A stretch of DNA of 64,000 nt, from assembly GCF_029227915.1 (NCBI RefSeq), contig NC_079876.1, forward strand, positions 8,186,001-8,250,000, written 5' to 3'. The notes beneath the pieces are model-generated. The model saw only the letters and a list, made by a program, of their open reading frames with translations. It did no database searches and had not been told where the DNA came from. Below are positions 33,791 through 47,557 of this stretch, one piece after another. Origin of the DNA: Hydractinia symbiolongicarpus (taxonomy: Eukaryota; Cnidaria; Hydrozoa; Anthoathecata; Hydractiniidae). The first letter of the stretch is position 1, and every line of letters starts with the position of its first letter. Both the position numbers and the translations under genes were made by a program.

Positions 33791-36057
33791 CATGCGTTTT
33801 AGTGGTGAAAAAATAATTTAAAAAATCGTTCGGGAAATGAGTTTACTCCCTGGGTACTTTCTTTGTATACTTTTGACTATACGGGCCAAGCCGGGATTTA
33901 CGGGAAATCGCGGGTTTTCGTTTGCCGGCGATTAAACTTCTTTTATTCAGGGTCTCATCAAAAATGAAAACATTTTTATAAACTACAAGTCTTATGCGTT
34001 TTAGTGGTGAAAAAATAATTTAAAAAATCGTTCTGGAAATGAGTTTACTCACAGGGTACTTTCTTTGTATACTTTTGACTATACGGGCCGAGTCCGGGGT
34101 TTACGGGGAATCGCGGGTTTTCGTTTGCCGGCGATTAAACTTCTTTTTTTCAGCGTCTCATCAAAAATGAAAATATTTTTGAAAACTACAAGTCTCATGC
34201 GTTTAATGGTAAAAAAATAATATATAAAATCGTTCGGGAAATGAGTTTACTCCGTGGGTACTTTCTTTGTATACTTTTGACTATACGGGCCAAGCCCGGG
34301 ATTTACGGGAAATTGCGGGTTTTCGTTTGCCGGCGATTAAACTTCTTTTATTCAGCGCCTCATCAAAAATGAAAACATTTTTCAAAACTAAAAGTCTCAT
34401 GCGTTTTATTGGTGAAAAAATAATTTAAAAAATCGTTCGGGAAATGAGTTTACTCCCTGGGTACTTTCTTTGTATACTTTTGACTATACGGGCCGAGTCC
34501 GGGATTTACGGGAAATCGCGGATTTTCGTTTGACAGCGATTAAACTTCTTTTATTCAGCGTCCCATCAAATATGAAAATATTTTTGAAAACTACAAGTCT
34601 CATGCGTTTAGTGGTAAAAAAATAATATATAAAATCGTTCGGGAAATGAGCTTACTCCCTGGGTACTTTCTTTGTATACTTTTGACTATACGGGCCAAGC
34701 CCGGGATTTACGGGAAATCGCGGGTTTTCGTTTGCCGGCGATTAAACTTCTTTTATTCAGGGTCTCATCAAAAATGAAAACATTTTTAAAAACTACAAGT
34801 CTTATGCGTTTTAGTGGTGAAAAAATAATTTAAAAAATCGTTCTGGAAATGAGTTTACTCACAGGGTACTTTCTTTGTATACTTTTGACTATACGGGCCG
34901 AGTCCGGGGTTTACGGGGAATCGCGGGTTTTCGTTTGCCGGCGATTAAACTTCTTCTATTCAGCGTCTCATCAAAAATGAAAACATTTTTAAAAACTACA
35001 AGTCTTATGCGTTTTAGCGGTGAAAAAAAAATTTAAAAAATCGTTCGGGAAATGAGTTTACTCCCTGGGTACTTTCTTTGTATACATTCGACTATACGGG
35101 CCAAGCCCGGGATTTACGGGAAATCGCGGGTTTTCGTTTGCCGGCGATTAAACTTCTTTTATTCAGCGTCTCATCAAAAATGAAAACATTTTTCAAAACT
35201 ACAAGTCTCATGCGTTTTAGTGGTGAAAAAATAATTTAAAAAATCGTTCGGGAAATGAGTTTACTCCCTGGGTACTTTCTTTGTATACTTTTGACTATAC
35301 GGGACATGCCGGGCTTTACGGGAAATCGCGGGTTTTCGTTTGCCGGCGATTAAACTTCTTTTATTCAGCGTCTCATCAAAAATGAAAACATTTTTGAAAA
35401 CTACAAGTCTCATGCGTTTTAGTGGTGAAAAAATAATTTAAAAAATCGTTCGTGAAATGAGTTTACTCCCTGGGTACTTTCTTTGTATACTTTTGACTAT
35501 ACGGGCCAAGCCGGGATTTACGGGAAATCGCGGGTTTTCGTTTGCCGTCGATTAAACTTCTTTTATTCAGCGTCTCATCAAAAATGAAAACATTTTAAAA
35601 AACTACAAGTCTTATGCGTTTTAGTGGTGAAAAAGTAATTTAAAAAATCGTTCTGGAAATGAGTTTACTCACAGGGTACTTTCTTTGTATACTTTTGACT
35701 ATACGGGCCGAGTCCGTGGTTTACGGGAAATCGCGGGTTTTCGTTTGCCGGCGATTAAACTTCTTTTATTCAGCGTCTCATCAAAAATGAAAACATTTTT
35801 GAAAACTACAAGTCTCATGCGTTTTAGTGGTGAAAAAATAATTTAAAAAATCGTTCTGGAAATGAGTTTACTCACAGGGTACTTTCTTTGTATACTTTTG
35901 ACTATACGGGCCAAGCCCGGGATTTACGGGAAATCGCGGGTTTTCGTTTGCCGGCGATTAAACTTCTTTTATTCAGCGTCTCATCAAAAATGAAAACATT
36001 TTTGAAAACTACAAGCCTCATGCGTTTTAGTGGTGAAAAAATAATTTAAAAAATCGT
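33791..36057 (+). repeat. Satellite domain, mixed subtypes
   Basis: About eleven monomers. ATTCAGGGTCTC recurs at 33,945 and 34,755 (810 bp, four monomers). Private changes include CTCCGTGGG (34,251), GCGCCTC (34,347), ACTAAAAGTC (34,388) and GGGACATGCCGGGC (35,302), the last a relative of the GGGACATGCC monomers at 42-58 kb. Confidence 0.7.
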
Positions 36058-37677
36058 TCAGGAAATGAGTTTACTCCCTGGGTACTTTCTTTGTATACTT
36101 TTGACTATACGGGCCAAGCCGGGATTTACGGGAAATCGCGGGTTTTCGTTTGCCGGCAATTAAACTTTTTTTATTCAGCGTCTCATCAAAAATGAAAACA
36201 TTTTTAGAAACTACAAGTCTTATGCGTTTTTGTGGTGAAAAAATAATTTAAAAAATCGTTCTGGAAATGAGTTTACTCACAGGGTGCTTTCTTTGCATAC
36301 TTTTGACTATACGGGCCAAGCCCGGGATTTACGGGAAATCGCGGGTTTTCGTTTGCCGGCGATTAAACCACTTTAATAAAGCGTCTCATCAAAAATGAAA
36401 AGATTTCTGAAAATTACAAGTCTCATGCGTTTTAGTGGTGAAAAAATAATTTAAAAAATCGTTCGGGAAATGAGTTTACTCCCTGGGTACTTTCTTTGTA
36501 TACTTTTGACTATACGGGCCAAGCCGGGATTTACGGGAAATCGCGGGTTTTCGTTCGCCGGCAATTAAACTTCTTTTATTCAGCGTCTCATCAAAAATGA
36601 AAACATTTTTAGAAACTACAAGTCTTATGCGTTTTAGTGGTGAAAAAATAATTTAAAAAATCGTTCTGGAAATGAGTTTACTCACAGGGTACTTTCTTTG
36701 TATACTTTTGACTATACGGGCCAAGCCCGGGATTTACGGGAAAACGCGGGATTTCGTTTGCCGGCGATTAAACCTCTTTCATTAAGCGTCTCATCAAAAA
36801 TGAAAACACTTTTGAAAACTACAAGTCTCATGCGTTTTGTTGGTGAAAAAATAATTTAAAAAATCGTTCGGGAAATGAGTTTACTCCCTGGGTACTTTCT
36901 TTGTATACTTTTGACTATACGGGCCGAGTCCGGGATTTACGGGAAATCGCGGATTTTCGTTTGACAGCGATTAAACTTCTTTTATTCAGCGTCCCATCAA
37001 ATATGAAAATATTTTTGAAAACTATAAGTCTCATGCGTTTAGTGGTAAAAAAATAATATATAAAATCGTTCGGGAAATGAGTTTACTCCCTGGGTACTTT
37101 CTTTGTATACTTTTGACTATACGGGCCAAGCCCGGGATTTACGGGAAATCGCGGGTTTTCGTTTGCCGGCGATTAAACTTCTTTTATTCAGCGTCTCATC
37201 AAAAATGAAAACATTTTTAAAAACTACAAGTCTCATGCGTTTTAGTGGTGAAAAAATAATTTAAAAAATCGTTCGGGAAATGAGTTTACTCCCTGGGTAC
37301 TTTCTTTGTATACTTTTGACTATACGGGCCAAGCTGGGATTTACGGGAAATCGCGGGTTTTCGTTTGCCGGCGATTAAACTTCTTTTATTCAGGGGCTCA
37401 TCAAAAATGAAAACATTTTTAAAAACTACAAGTCTTATGCGTTTTAGTGGTGAAAAAATAATTTAAAAAATCGTTCTGGAAATGAGTTTACTCACAGGGT
37501 GCTTTCTTTGTATACTTTTGACTATACGGGCCAAGCCCGGGATTTACGGGAAAACGCGGGATTTCGTTTGCCGGCGATTAAACCTCTTTCATTAAGCGTC
37601 TCATCAAAAATGAAAACACTTTTGAAAACTACAAGTCTCATGCGTTTTGTTGGTGAAAAAATAATTTAAAAAATCGT
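36058..37677 (+). repeat. 8-mer higher-order repeat, copy 1 (1,620 bp)
   Basis: Rare markers in it are ATTAAACTTTTTTTATTC (36,170), TTTGCATAC (36,293), AAACCACTTTAATAAAGCG (36,366), AAGATTTCTGAAAATTAC (36,399), GTTCGCCGGC (36,553), CTATAAGTC (37,023), AAGCTGGG (37,331) and CAGGGGCTC (37,391). Every one recurs exactly 1,620 bp later. Confidence 0.92.
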
Positions 37678-39355
37678 TCGGGAAATGAGTTTACTCCCTG
37701 GGTACTTTCTTTGTATACTTTTGACTATACGGGCCAAGCCGGGATTTACGGGAAATCGCGGGTTTTCGTTTGCCGGCAATTAAACTTTTTTTATTCAGCG
37801 TCTCATCAAAAATGAAAACATTTTTAGAAACTACAAGTCTTATGCGTTTTTGTGGTGAAAAAATAATTTAAAAAATCGTTCTGGAAATGAGTTTACTCAC
37901 AGGGTGCTTTCTTTGCATACTTTTGACTATACGGGCCAAGCCCGGGATTTACGGGAAATCGCGGGTTTTCGTTTGCCGGCGATTAAACCACTTTAATAAA
38001 GCGTCTCATCAAAAATGAAAAGATTTCTGAAAATTACAAGTCTCATGCGTTTTAGTGGTGAAAAAATAATTTAAAAAATCGTTCGGGAAATGAGTTTACT
38101 CCCTGGGTACTTTCTTTGTATACTTTTGACTATACGGGCCAAGCCGGGATTTACGGGAAATCGCGGGTTTTCGTTCGCCGGCAATTAAACTTCTTTTATT
38201 CAGCGTCTCATCAAAAATGAAAACATTTTTAGAAACTACAAGTCTTATGCGTTTTAGTGGTGAAAAAATAATTTAAAAAATCGTTCTGGAAATGAGTTTA
38301 CTCACAGGGTACTTTCTTTGTATACTTTTGACTATACGGGCCAAGCCCGGGATTTACGGGAAAACGCGGGATTTCGTTTGCCGGCGATTAAACCTCTTTC
38401 ATTAAGCGTCTCATCAAAAATGAAAACACTTTTGAAAACTACAAGTCTCATGCCTTTTGTTGGTGAAAAAATAATTTAAAAAATCGTTCGGGAAATGAGT
38501 TTACTCCCTGGGTACTTTCTTTGTATACTTTTGACTATACGGGCCGAGTCCGGGATTTACGGGAAATCGCGGATTTTCGTTTGACAGCGATTAAACTTCT
38601 TTTATTCAGCGTCCCATCAAATATGAAAATATTTTTGAAAACTATAAGTCTCATGCGTTTAGTGGTAAAAAAATAATATATAAAATCGTTCGGGAAATGA
38701 GTTTACTCCCTGGGTACTTTCTTTGTATACTTTTGACTATACGGGCCAAGCCCGGGATTTACGGGAAATCGCGGGTTTTCGTTTGCCGGCGATTAAACTT
38801 CTTTTATTCAGCGTCTCATCAAAAATGAAAACATTTTTAAAAACTACAAGTCTCATGCGTTTTAGTGGTGAAAAAATAATTTAAAAAATCGTTCGGGAAA
38901 TGAGTTTACTCCCTGGGTACTTTCTTTGTATACTTTTGACTATACGGGCCAAGCTGGGATTTACGGGAAATCGCGGGTTTTCGTTTGCCGGCGATTAAAC
39001 TTCTTTTATTCAGGGGCTCATCAAAAATGAAAACATTTTTAAAAACTACAAGTCTTATGCGTTTTAGTGGTGAAAAAATAATTTAAAAAATCGTTCTGGA
39101 AATGAGTTTACTCACAGGGTGCTTTCTTTGTATACTTTTGACTATACGGGCCAAGCCCGGGATTTACGGGAAAACGCGGGATTTCGTTTGCCGGCGATTA
39201 AACCTCTTTCATTAAGCGTCTCATCAAAAATGAAAACACTTTTGAAAACTACAAGTCTCATGCGTTTTGTTGGTGAAAAAATAATTTAAAAAATCGTTCG
39301 GGAAATGAGTTTACTCCCTGGGTACTTTCTTTGTATACTTTTGACTATACGGGCC
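37678..39355 (+). repeat. 8-mer higher-order repeat, copy 2
   Basis: Line-by-line comparison with copy 1 shows one mismatch in the whole block (G at 36,834, C at 38,454). Identity stops at 39,356, where the next monomer reads GGGCCGAGTC instead of GGGCCAAGCC. This is among the youngest duplications in the window. Confidence 0.92.
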
Positions 39356-41870
39356 GAGTCCGGGATTTACGGGAAATCGCGGATTTTCGTTTGACAGCGA
39401 TTAAACTTCTTTTATTCAGCGTCCCATCAAATATGAAAATATTTTTGAAAACTATAAGTCTCATGCGTTTAGTGGTAAAAAAATAATATATAAAATCGTT
39501 CGGGAAATGAGTTTACTCCCTGGGTACTTTCTTTGTATACTTTTGACTATACGGGCCAAGCCCGGGATTTACGGGAAATCGCGGGTTTTCGTTTGCCGGC
39601 GATTAAACTTCTTTTATTCAGCGTCTCATCAAAAATGAAAACATTTTTGAAAACTACAAGTCTCATGCGTTTTAGTGGTGAAAAAATAATTTAAAAAATC
39701 GTTCGGGAAATGAGTTTACTCCCTGGGTACTTTCTTTGTATACTTTTGACTATACGGGCCAAGCCGGGATTTACGGGAAATCGCTGGTTTTCGTTTGCCG
39801 GCGATTAAACTTCTTTTATTCAGGGTCTCATCAAAAATGAAAACATTTTAAAAACTACAAGTCTTATGCGTTTTAGTGGTGAAAAAATAATTTAAAAAAT
39901 CGTTCTGGAAATGAGTTTACTCACAGGGTACTTTCTTTGTATACTTTTGACTATACGGACCGAGTCCGGGGTTTACGGGAAATGGCGGGTTTTCGTTTGC
40001 CGGCGATTAAACTTCTTTTATTCAGCGTCTCATCAAAAATGAAAATATTTTTGAAAACTACAAGTCTCATGCGTTTAATGGTAAAAAAATAATATATAAA
40101 ATCGTTCGGGAAATGAGTTTATTCCCTGGGTACTTTCTTTGTATACTTTTGACTATACGGGCCAAGCCCGGGATTTACGGGAAATCGCAGGTTTTCGTTT
40201 GCCGGCGATTAAACTTCTTTTATTCAGCGTCTCATCAAAAATGAAAACATTTTTCAAAACTACAAGTCTCATGCGTTTTATTGGTGAAAAAATAATTTAA
40301 AAAATTGTTCGGGAAATGAGTTTACTCCCTGGGTACTTTCTTTGTATACTTTTGACTATACGGGCCGAGTCCGGGATTTACGGGAAATCGCGGATTTTCG
40401 TTTGACAGCGATTAAACTTCTTTTATTCAGCGTCTCATCAAAAATGAAAACATTTTTAAAAACTACAAGTCTTATGCGTTTTAGTGGTGAAAAAATAATT
40501 TAAAAAATCGTTCTGGAAATGAGTTTACTCACAGGGTGCTTTCTTTGTATACTTTTGACTATACGGGCCAAGCCCGGGCTTTACGGGAAAACGCGGGATT
40601 TCGTTTGCCGGCGATTAAACTTCTTTTATTCAGGGTCTCATCAAAAATGAAAACATTTTTAAAAACTACAAGTCTTATGCGTTTTAGTGGTGAAAAAATA
40701 ATTTAAAAAATCGTTCTGGAAATGAGTTTACTCACAGGGTACTTTCTTTGTATACTTTTGACTATACGGGCCGAGTCCGGGGTTTACGGGGAATCGCGGG
40801 TTTTCGTTTGCCGCCGATTAAACTTCTTTTTTTCAGCGTCTCATCAAAAATGAAAATATTTTTGAAAACTACAAGTCTCATGCGTTTAATGGTAAAAAAA
40901 TAATATATAAAATCGTTCGGGAAATGAGTTTACTCCCTGGGTACTTTCTTTGTATACTTTTGACTATACGGGCCAAGCCCGGGATTTACGGGAAATCGCG
41001 GGTTTTCGTTTGCCGGCGATTAAACTTCTGTTATTCAGCGTCTCATCAAAAATGAAAACATTTTTCAAAACTACAAGTCTCATGCGTTTTATTGGTGAAA
41101 AAATAATTTAAAAAATCGTTCGGGAAATGAGTTTACTCCCTGGGTACTTTCTTTGTATACTTTTGACTATACGGGCCGAGTCCGGGATGTACGGGAAATC
41201 GCGGATTTTCGTTTGACAGCGATTAAACTTCTTTTATTCAGCGTCCCATCAAATATGAAAATATTTTTGAAAACTACAAGTCTCATGCGTTTAGTGGTAA
41301 AAAAATAATATATAAAATCGTTCGGGAAATGAGTTTACTCCCTGGGTACTTTCTTTGTATACTTTTGACTATACGGGCCAAGCCCGGGATTTACGGGAAA
41401 TCGCGGGTTTTCGTTTGCCGGCGATTAAACTTCTTTTATTTAGCGTCTCATCAAAAATGAAAACATTTTTGAAAACTACAAGTCTCATGCGTTTTAGTGG
41501 TGAAAAAATAATTTAAAAAATCGTTCGGGAAATGAGTTTACTCCCTGGGTACTTTCTTTGTATACTTTTGACTATACGGGCCAAGCCGGGATTTACGGGA
41601 AATCGCGGGTTTTCGTTTGCCGGCGATTAAACTTCTTTTATTCAGGGTCTCATCAAAAATGAAAACATTTTTAAAAACTACAAGTCTTATGCGTTTTAGT
41701 GGTGAAAAAATAATTTAAAAAATCGTGCCGGAAATTAGTTTACTCACAGGGTACTTTCTTTGTATACTTTTGACTATACGGGCCGAGTCCGGGGTTTACG
41801 GGGAATCGCGGGTTTTCGTTTGCCGGCGATTAAACTTCTTTTTTTCAGCGTCTCATCAAAAATGAAAATA
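39356..41870 (+). repeat. Satellite domain with TTTAATGG and CAGGGTCTC subtypes
   Basis: About twelve monomers. The GCGTTTAATGGT subtype occurs near 40,070, 40,882 and 41,895 (810 and 1,013 bp apart), each time preceded by CAGGGTCTC and GGGGTTTACGGG(G)AAT monomers. Blocks of four and five monomers have therefore been shuffled rather than cleanly duplicated. ATCGTGCCGGAAATTAG (41,723) is private. Confidence 0.72.
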
Positions 41871-43490
41871 TTTTTGAAAACTACAAGTCTCATGCGTTTA
41901 ATGGTAAAAAAATAATATATAAAATCGTTCGGGAAATGAGTTTACTCCCTGGGTACTTTCTTTGTATACTTTTGACTATACGGGCCAAGCCCGGGATTTA
42001 TGGGAAATCGCGGGTTTTCGTTTGCCGGCGATTAAACTTCTTTTATTCAGCGTCTCATCAAAAATGAAAACATTTTTCAAAACTACAAGTCTCATGCGTT
42101 TTAGTGGTGAAAAAATAATTTAAAAAATCGTTCGGGAAATGAGTTTACTCCCTGGGTACTTTCTTTGTATACTTTTGACTATACGGGACATGCCGGGATT
42201 TACGGGAAATCGCGGGTTTTCGTTTGCCGGCGATTAAACTTCTTCTATTCAGCGTCTCATCAAAAATGAAAACATTTTTAAAAACTACAAGTCTTATGCG
42301 TTTTAGTGGTGAAAAAATAATTTAAAAAATCGTTCTGGAAATGAGTTTACTCACAGGGTACTTTCTTTGTATACTTTTGACTATACGGGCCGAGTCCGTG
42401 GTTTACGGGAAATCGCGGGTTTTCGTTTGCCGGCAATTAAACTTCTTTTATTCAGCGTCTCATCAAAAATGAAAACATTTTTGAAAACTACAAGTCTCAT
42501 GCGTTTTAGTGGTGAAAAAATAATTTAAAAAATCGTTCGGGAAATGAGTTTACTCCCTGGGTACTTTCTTTGTATACTTTTGACTATACGGGCCAAGCCG
42601 GGATTTACGGGAAATCGCGGGTTTTCGTGTGCCGGCGATTAAACTTCTTTTATTCAGCGTCTCATCAAAAATGAAAACATTTTTAAAAACTACAAGTCTT
42701 ATGCGTTTTAGTGGTGAAAAAATAATTTAAAAAATCGTTCTGGAAATGAGTTTACTCCCTGGGTACTTTCTTTGTATACTTTTGACTATACGGGCCAAGC
42801 CCGGGATTTACGGGAAATCGCGGGTTTTCGTTTGCCGGCGATTAAACTTCTTTTATTCAGCGTCTCATCAAAAATGAAAACATTTTTCAAAACTACAAGT
42901 CTCATGCGTTTTATTGGTGAAAAAATAATTTAAAAAATCGTTCGGGAAATGAGTTTACTCCCTGGGTACTTTCTTTGTATACTTTTGACTATACGGGCCG
43001 AGTCCGGGATTTACGGGAAATCGCGGATTTTCGTTTGACAGCGATTAAACTTCTTTTATTCAGCGTCCCATCAAATATGAAAATATTTTTGAAAACTACA
43101 AGTCTCATGCGTTTAGTGGTAAAAAAATAATATATAAAATCGTTCGGGAAATGAGTTTACTCCCTGGGTACTTTCTTTGTATACTTTTGACTATACGGGC
43201 CAAGCCCGGGATTTACGGGAAATCGCGGGTTTTCGTTTGCCGGCGATTAAACTTCTTTTATTCAGCGTCTCATCAAAAATGAAAACATTTTTGAAAACTA
43301 CAAGTCTTATGCGTTTTAGTGGTGAAAAAATAATTTAAAAAATCGTTCTGGAAATGAGTTTACTCACAGGGTACTTTCTTTGTATACTTTTGACTATACG
43401 AGCCGAGTCCGTGGTTTACGGGAAATCGCGGGTTTTCGTTTGCCGGCAATTAAACTTCTTTTATTCAGCGTCTCATCAAAAATGAAAACA
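41871..43490 (+). repeat. 8-mer higher-order repeat, copy 1 (1,620 bp)
   Basis: Markers: GGGATTTATGGG (41,995), GGGACATGCC (42,186), CTTCTATTCAGCG (42,242) and TTTTCGTGTGCCGG (42,623), all repeated 1,620 bp later. The block begins at a TATATAAAATCG monomer. Its last 180 bp (from 43,309) no longer match copy 2. Confidence 0.9.
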
Positions 43491-44928
43491 TTTTTGAAAA
43501 CTACAAGTCTCATGCGTTTAATGGTAAAAAAATAATATATAAAATCGTTCGGGAAATGAGTTTACTCCCTGGGTACTTTCTTTGTATACTTTTGACTATA
43601 CGGGCCAAGCCCGGGATTTATGGGAAATCGCGGGTTTTCGTTTGCCGGCGATTAAACTTCTTTTATTCAGCGTCTCATCAAAAATGAAAACATTTTTCAA
43701 AACTACAAGTCTCATGCGTTTTAGTGGTGAAAAAATAATTTAAAAAATCGTTCGGGAAATGAGTTTACTCCCTGGGTACTTTCTTTGTATACTTTTGACT
43801 ATACGGGACATGCCGGGATTTACGGGAAATCGCGGGTTTTCGTTTGCCGGCGATTAAACTTCTTCTATTCAGCGTCTCATCAAAAATGAAAACATTTTTA
43901 AAAACTACAAGTCTTATGCGTTTTAGTGGTGAAAAAATAATTTAAAAAATCGTTCTGGAAATGAGTTTACTCACAGGGTACTTTCTTTGTATACTTTTGA
44001 CTATACGGGCCGAGTCCGTGGTTTACGGGAAATCGCGGGTTTTCGTTTGCCGGCAATTAAACTTCTTTTATTCAGCGTCTCATCAAAAATGAAAACATTT
44101 TTGAAAACTACAAGTCTCATGCGTTTTAGTGGTGAAAAAATAATTTAAAAAATCGTTCGGGAAATGAGTTTACTCCCTGGGTACTTTCTTTGTATACTTT
44201 TGACTATACGGGCCAAGCCGGGATTTACGGGAAATCGCGGGTTTTCGTGTGCCGGCGATTAAACTTCTTTTATTCAGCGTCTCATCAAAAATGAAAACAT
44301 TTTTAAAAACTACAAGTCTTATGCGTTTTAGTGGTGAAAAAATAATTTAAAAAATCGTTCTGGAAATGAGTTTACTCCCTGGGTACTTTCTTTGTATACT
44401 TTTGACTATACGGGCCAAGCCCGGGATTTACGGGAAATCGCGGGTTTTCGTTTGCCGGCGATTAAACTTCTTTTATTCAGCGTCTCATCAAAAATGAAAA
44501 CATTTTTCAAAACTACAAGTCTCATGCGTTTTATTGGTGAAAAAATAATTTAAAAAATCGTTCGGGAAATGAGTTTACTCCCTGGGTACTTTCTTTGTAT
44601 ACTTTTGACTATACGGGCCGAGTCCGGGATTTACGGGAAATCGCGGATTTTCGTTTGACAGCGATTAAACTTCTTTTATTCAGCGTCCCATCAAATATGA
44701 AAATATTTTTGAAAACTACAAGTCTCATGCGTTTAGTGGTAAAAAAATAATATATAAAATCGTTCGGGAAATGAGTTTACTCCCTGGGTACTTTCTTTGT
44801 ATACTTTTGACTATACGGGCCAAGCCCGGGATTTACGGGAAATCGCGGGTTTTCGTTTGCCGGCGATTAAACTTCTTTTATTCAGCGTCTCATCAAAAAT
44901 GAAAACATTTTTGAAAACTACAAGTCTC
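43491..44928 (+). repeat. 8-mer higher-order repeat, copy 2 (1,438 bp still identical)
   Basis: I see no mismatch to 41,871-43,308 over about 1.44 kb. The match breaks at 43,309/44,929 (CTTATGCG versus CTCATGCG), where the two blocks run into different following monomers. Confidence 0.9.
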
Positions 44929-47557
44929 ATGCGTTTTAGTGGTGAAAAAATAATTTAAAAAATCGTTCGGGAAATGAGTTTACTCCCTGGGTACTTTCTT
45001 TGTATACTTTTGACTATACGGGACATGCCGGGATTTACGGGAAATCGCGGGTTTTCGTTTGCCGACGATTAAACTTCTTCTATTCAGCGTCTCATCAAAA
45101 ATGAAAACATTTTTAAAAACTACAAGTCTTATGCGTTTTAGTGGTGAAAAAATAATTTAAAAAATCGTTCTGGAAATGAGTTTACTCACAGGGTACTTTC
45201 TTTGTATACTTTTGACTATACGAGCCGAGTCCGTGGTTTACGGGAAATCGCGGGTTTTCGTTTGCCGGCAATTAAACTTCTTTTATTCAGCGTCTCATCA
45301 AAAATGAAAACATTTTTGAAAACTACAAGTCTCATGCGTTTTAGTGGTGAAAAAATAATTTAAAAAATCGTTCGGGAAATGAGTTTACTCCCTGGGTACT
45401 TTCTTTGTATACTTTTGACTATACGGGCCAAGCCGGGATTTACGGGAAATCGCGGGTTTTCGTTTGCCGGCGATTAAACTTCTTTTATTCAGCGTCTCAT
45501 CAAAAATGAAAACATTTTTAAAAACTACAAGTCTTATGCGTTTTAGTGGTGAAAAAATAATTTAAAAAATCGTTCTGGAAATGAGTTTACTCACAGGGTA
45601 CTTTCTTTGTATACTTTTGACTATACGGGCCAAGCCCGGGATTTACGGGAAATCGCGGGTTTTCGTTTGCCGGCGATTAAACTTCTTTTATTCAGCGTCT
45701 CATCAAAAATGAAAACATTTTTGAAAACTACAAGCCTCATGCGTTTTAGTGGTGAAAAAATAATTTAAAAAATCGTTCGGGAAATGAGTTTACTCCCTGG
45801 GTACTTTTTTTGTATACTTTTGACTATACGGGCCAATCCGGGATTTACGGGAAATCGCGGGTTTTCGTTTGCCGGCAATTAAACTTCTTTTATTCAGCGT
45901 CTCATAAAAAATGAAAACATTTTTAGAAACTACAAGTCTTATGCGTTTTAGTGGTGAAAAAATAATTTAAAAAATCGTTCTGGAAATGAGTTTACTCACA
46001 GGGTACTTTCTTTGTATACTTTTGACTATACGGGCCAAGCCCGGGATTTACGGGAAAACGCGGGATTTCGTTTGCCGGCGATTAAACCTCTTTCATTAAG
46101 CGTCTCATCAAAAATAAAAACACTTTTGAAAACTACAAGTCTCATGCGTTTTATTGGTAAAAAAATAATTTAAAAAATCGTTCGGGAAATGAGTTTACTC
46201 CCTGGGTACTTTCTTTGTATACATTTGACTATACGGGCCGAGTCCGGGATTTACGGGAAATTGCGGATTTTCGTTTGACGGCGATTAAACTTCTTTTATT
46301 CAGCGTCTCATCAAAAATGAAAACATTTTTCAAAACTACAAGTCTCATGCGTTTTATTGGTAAAAAAATAATATATAAAATCGTTCGGGAAATGAGTTTA
46401 CTCCCTGGGTACTTTCTTTGTATACTTTTGACTATACGGGCCAAGCCCGGGATTTACGGGAAATCGCGGTTTTTCGTTTGCCGGCGATTAAACTTCTTTT
46501 ATTCAGCGTCTCATCAAAAATGAAAACATTTTTGAAAACTACATGTCTCATGCGTTTTAGTGGTGAAAAAATAATTTAAAAAATCGTTCGGGAAATGAGT
46601 TTACTCACAGGGTACTTTCTTTGTATACTTTTGACTATACGAGCCGAGTCCGTGGTTTACGGGAAATCGCGGGTTTTCGTTTGCCGGCAATTAAACTTCT
46701 TTTATTCAGCGTCTCATCAAAAATGAAAACATTTTTGAAAACTACAAGTCTCATGCGTTTTAGTAGTGAAAAAATAATTTAAAAAATCGTTCGGGAAATG
46801 AGTTTACTCCCTGGGTACTTTCTTTGTATACTTTTGACTATACGGGCCAAGCCGGGATTTACGGGAAATCGCGGGTTTTCGTTTGCCGGCGATTAAACTT
46901 CTTTTATTCAGCGTCTCATCAAAAATGAAAACATTTTTAAAAACTACAAGTCTTATGCGTTTTAGTGGTGAAAAAATAATTTAAAAAATCGTTCTGGAAA
47001 TGAGTTTACTCACAGGGTACTTTCTTTGTATACTTTTGACTATACGGGCCAAGCCCGGGATTTACGGGAAATCGCGGGTTTTCGTTTGCCGGCGATTAAA
47101 CTTCTTTTATTCAGCGTCTCATCAAAAATGAAAACATTTTTGAAAACTACAAGCCTCATGCGTTTTAGTGGTGAAAAAATAATTTAAAAAATCGTTCGGG
47201 AAATGAGTTTACTCCCTGGGTACTTTTTTTGTATACTTTTGACTATACGAGCCGAGTCCGTGGTTTACGGGAAATCGCGGGTTTTCGTTTGCCGGCAATT
47301 AAACTTCTTTTATTCAGCGTCTCATCAAAAATGAAAACATTTTTGAAAACTACAAGTCTCATGCGTTTTAGTAGTGAAAAAATAATTTAAAAAATCGTTC
47401 GGGAAATGAGTTTACTCCCTGGGTACTTTCTTTGTATACTTTTGACTATACGGGCCAAGCCGGGATTTACGGGAAATCGCGGGTTTTCGTTTGCCGGCGA
47501 TTAAACTTCTTTTATTCAGCGTCTCATCAAAAATGAAAACATTTTTAAAAACTACAA
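44929..47557 (+). repeat. 7-mer plus 3-mer satellite domain (10-mer period of 2,027 bp)
   Basis: CGAGCCGAGTCCGTGG occurs at 45,221, 46,640 and 47,248, spacings of 1,419 bp (seven monomers) and 608 bp (three monomers). The sequence following 45,221 reappears after 47,248, including TTTTTTTGTATAC, CCAATCCGGG and CTCATAAAAAATG, and continues into the next domain (46,229 matches 48,256). GTAGTGAAAAAATAA (46,762/47,370) marks the three-monomer duplicate. Confidence 0.78.
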
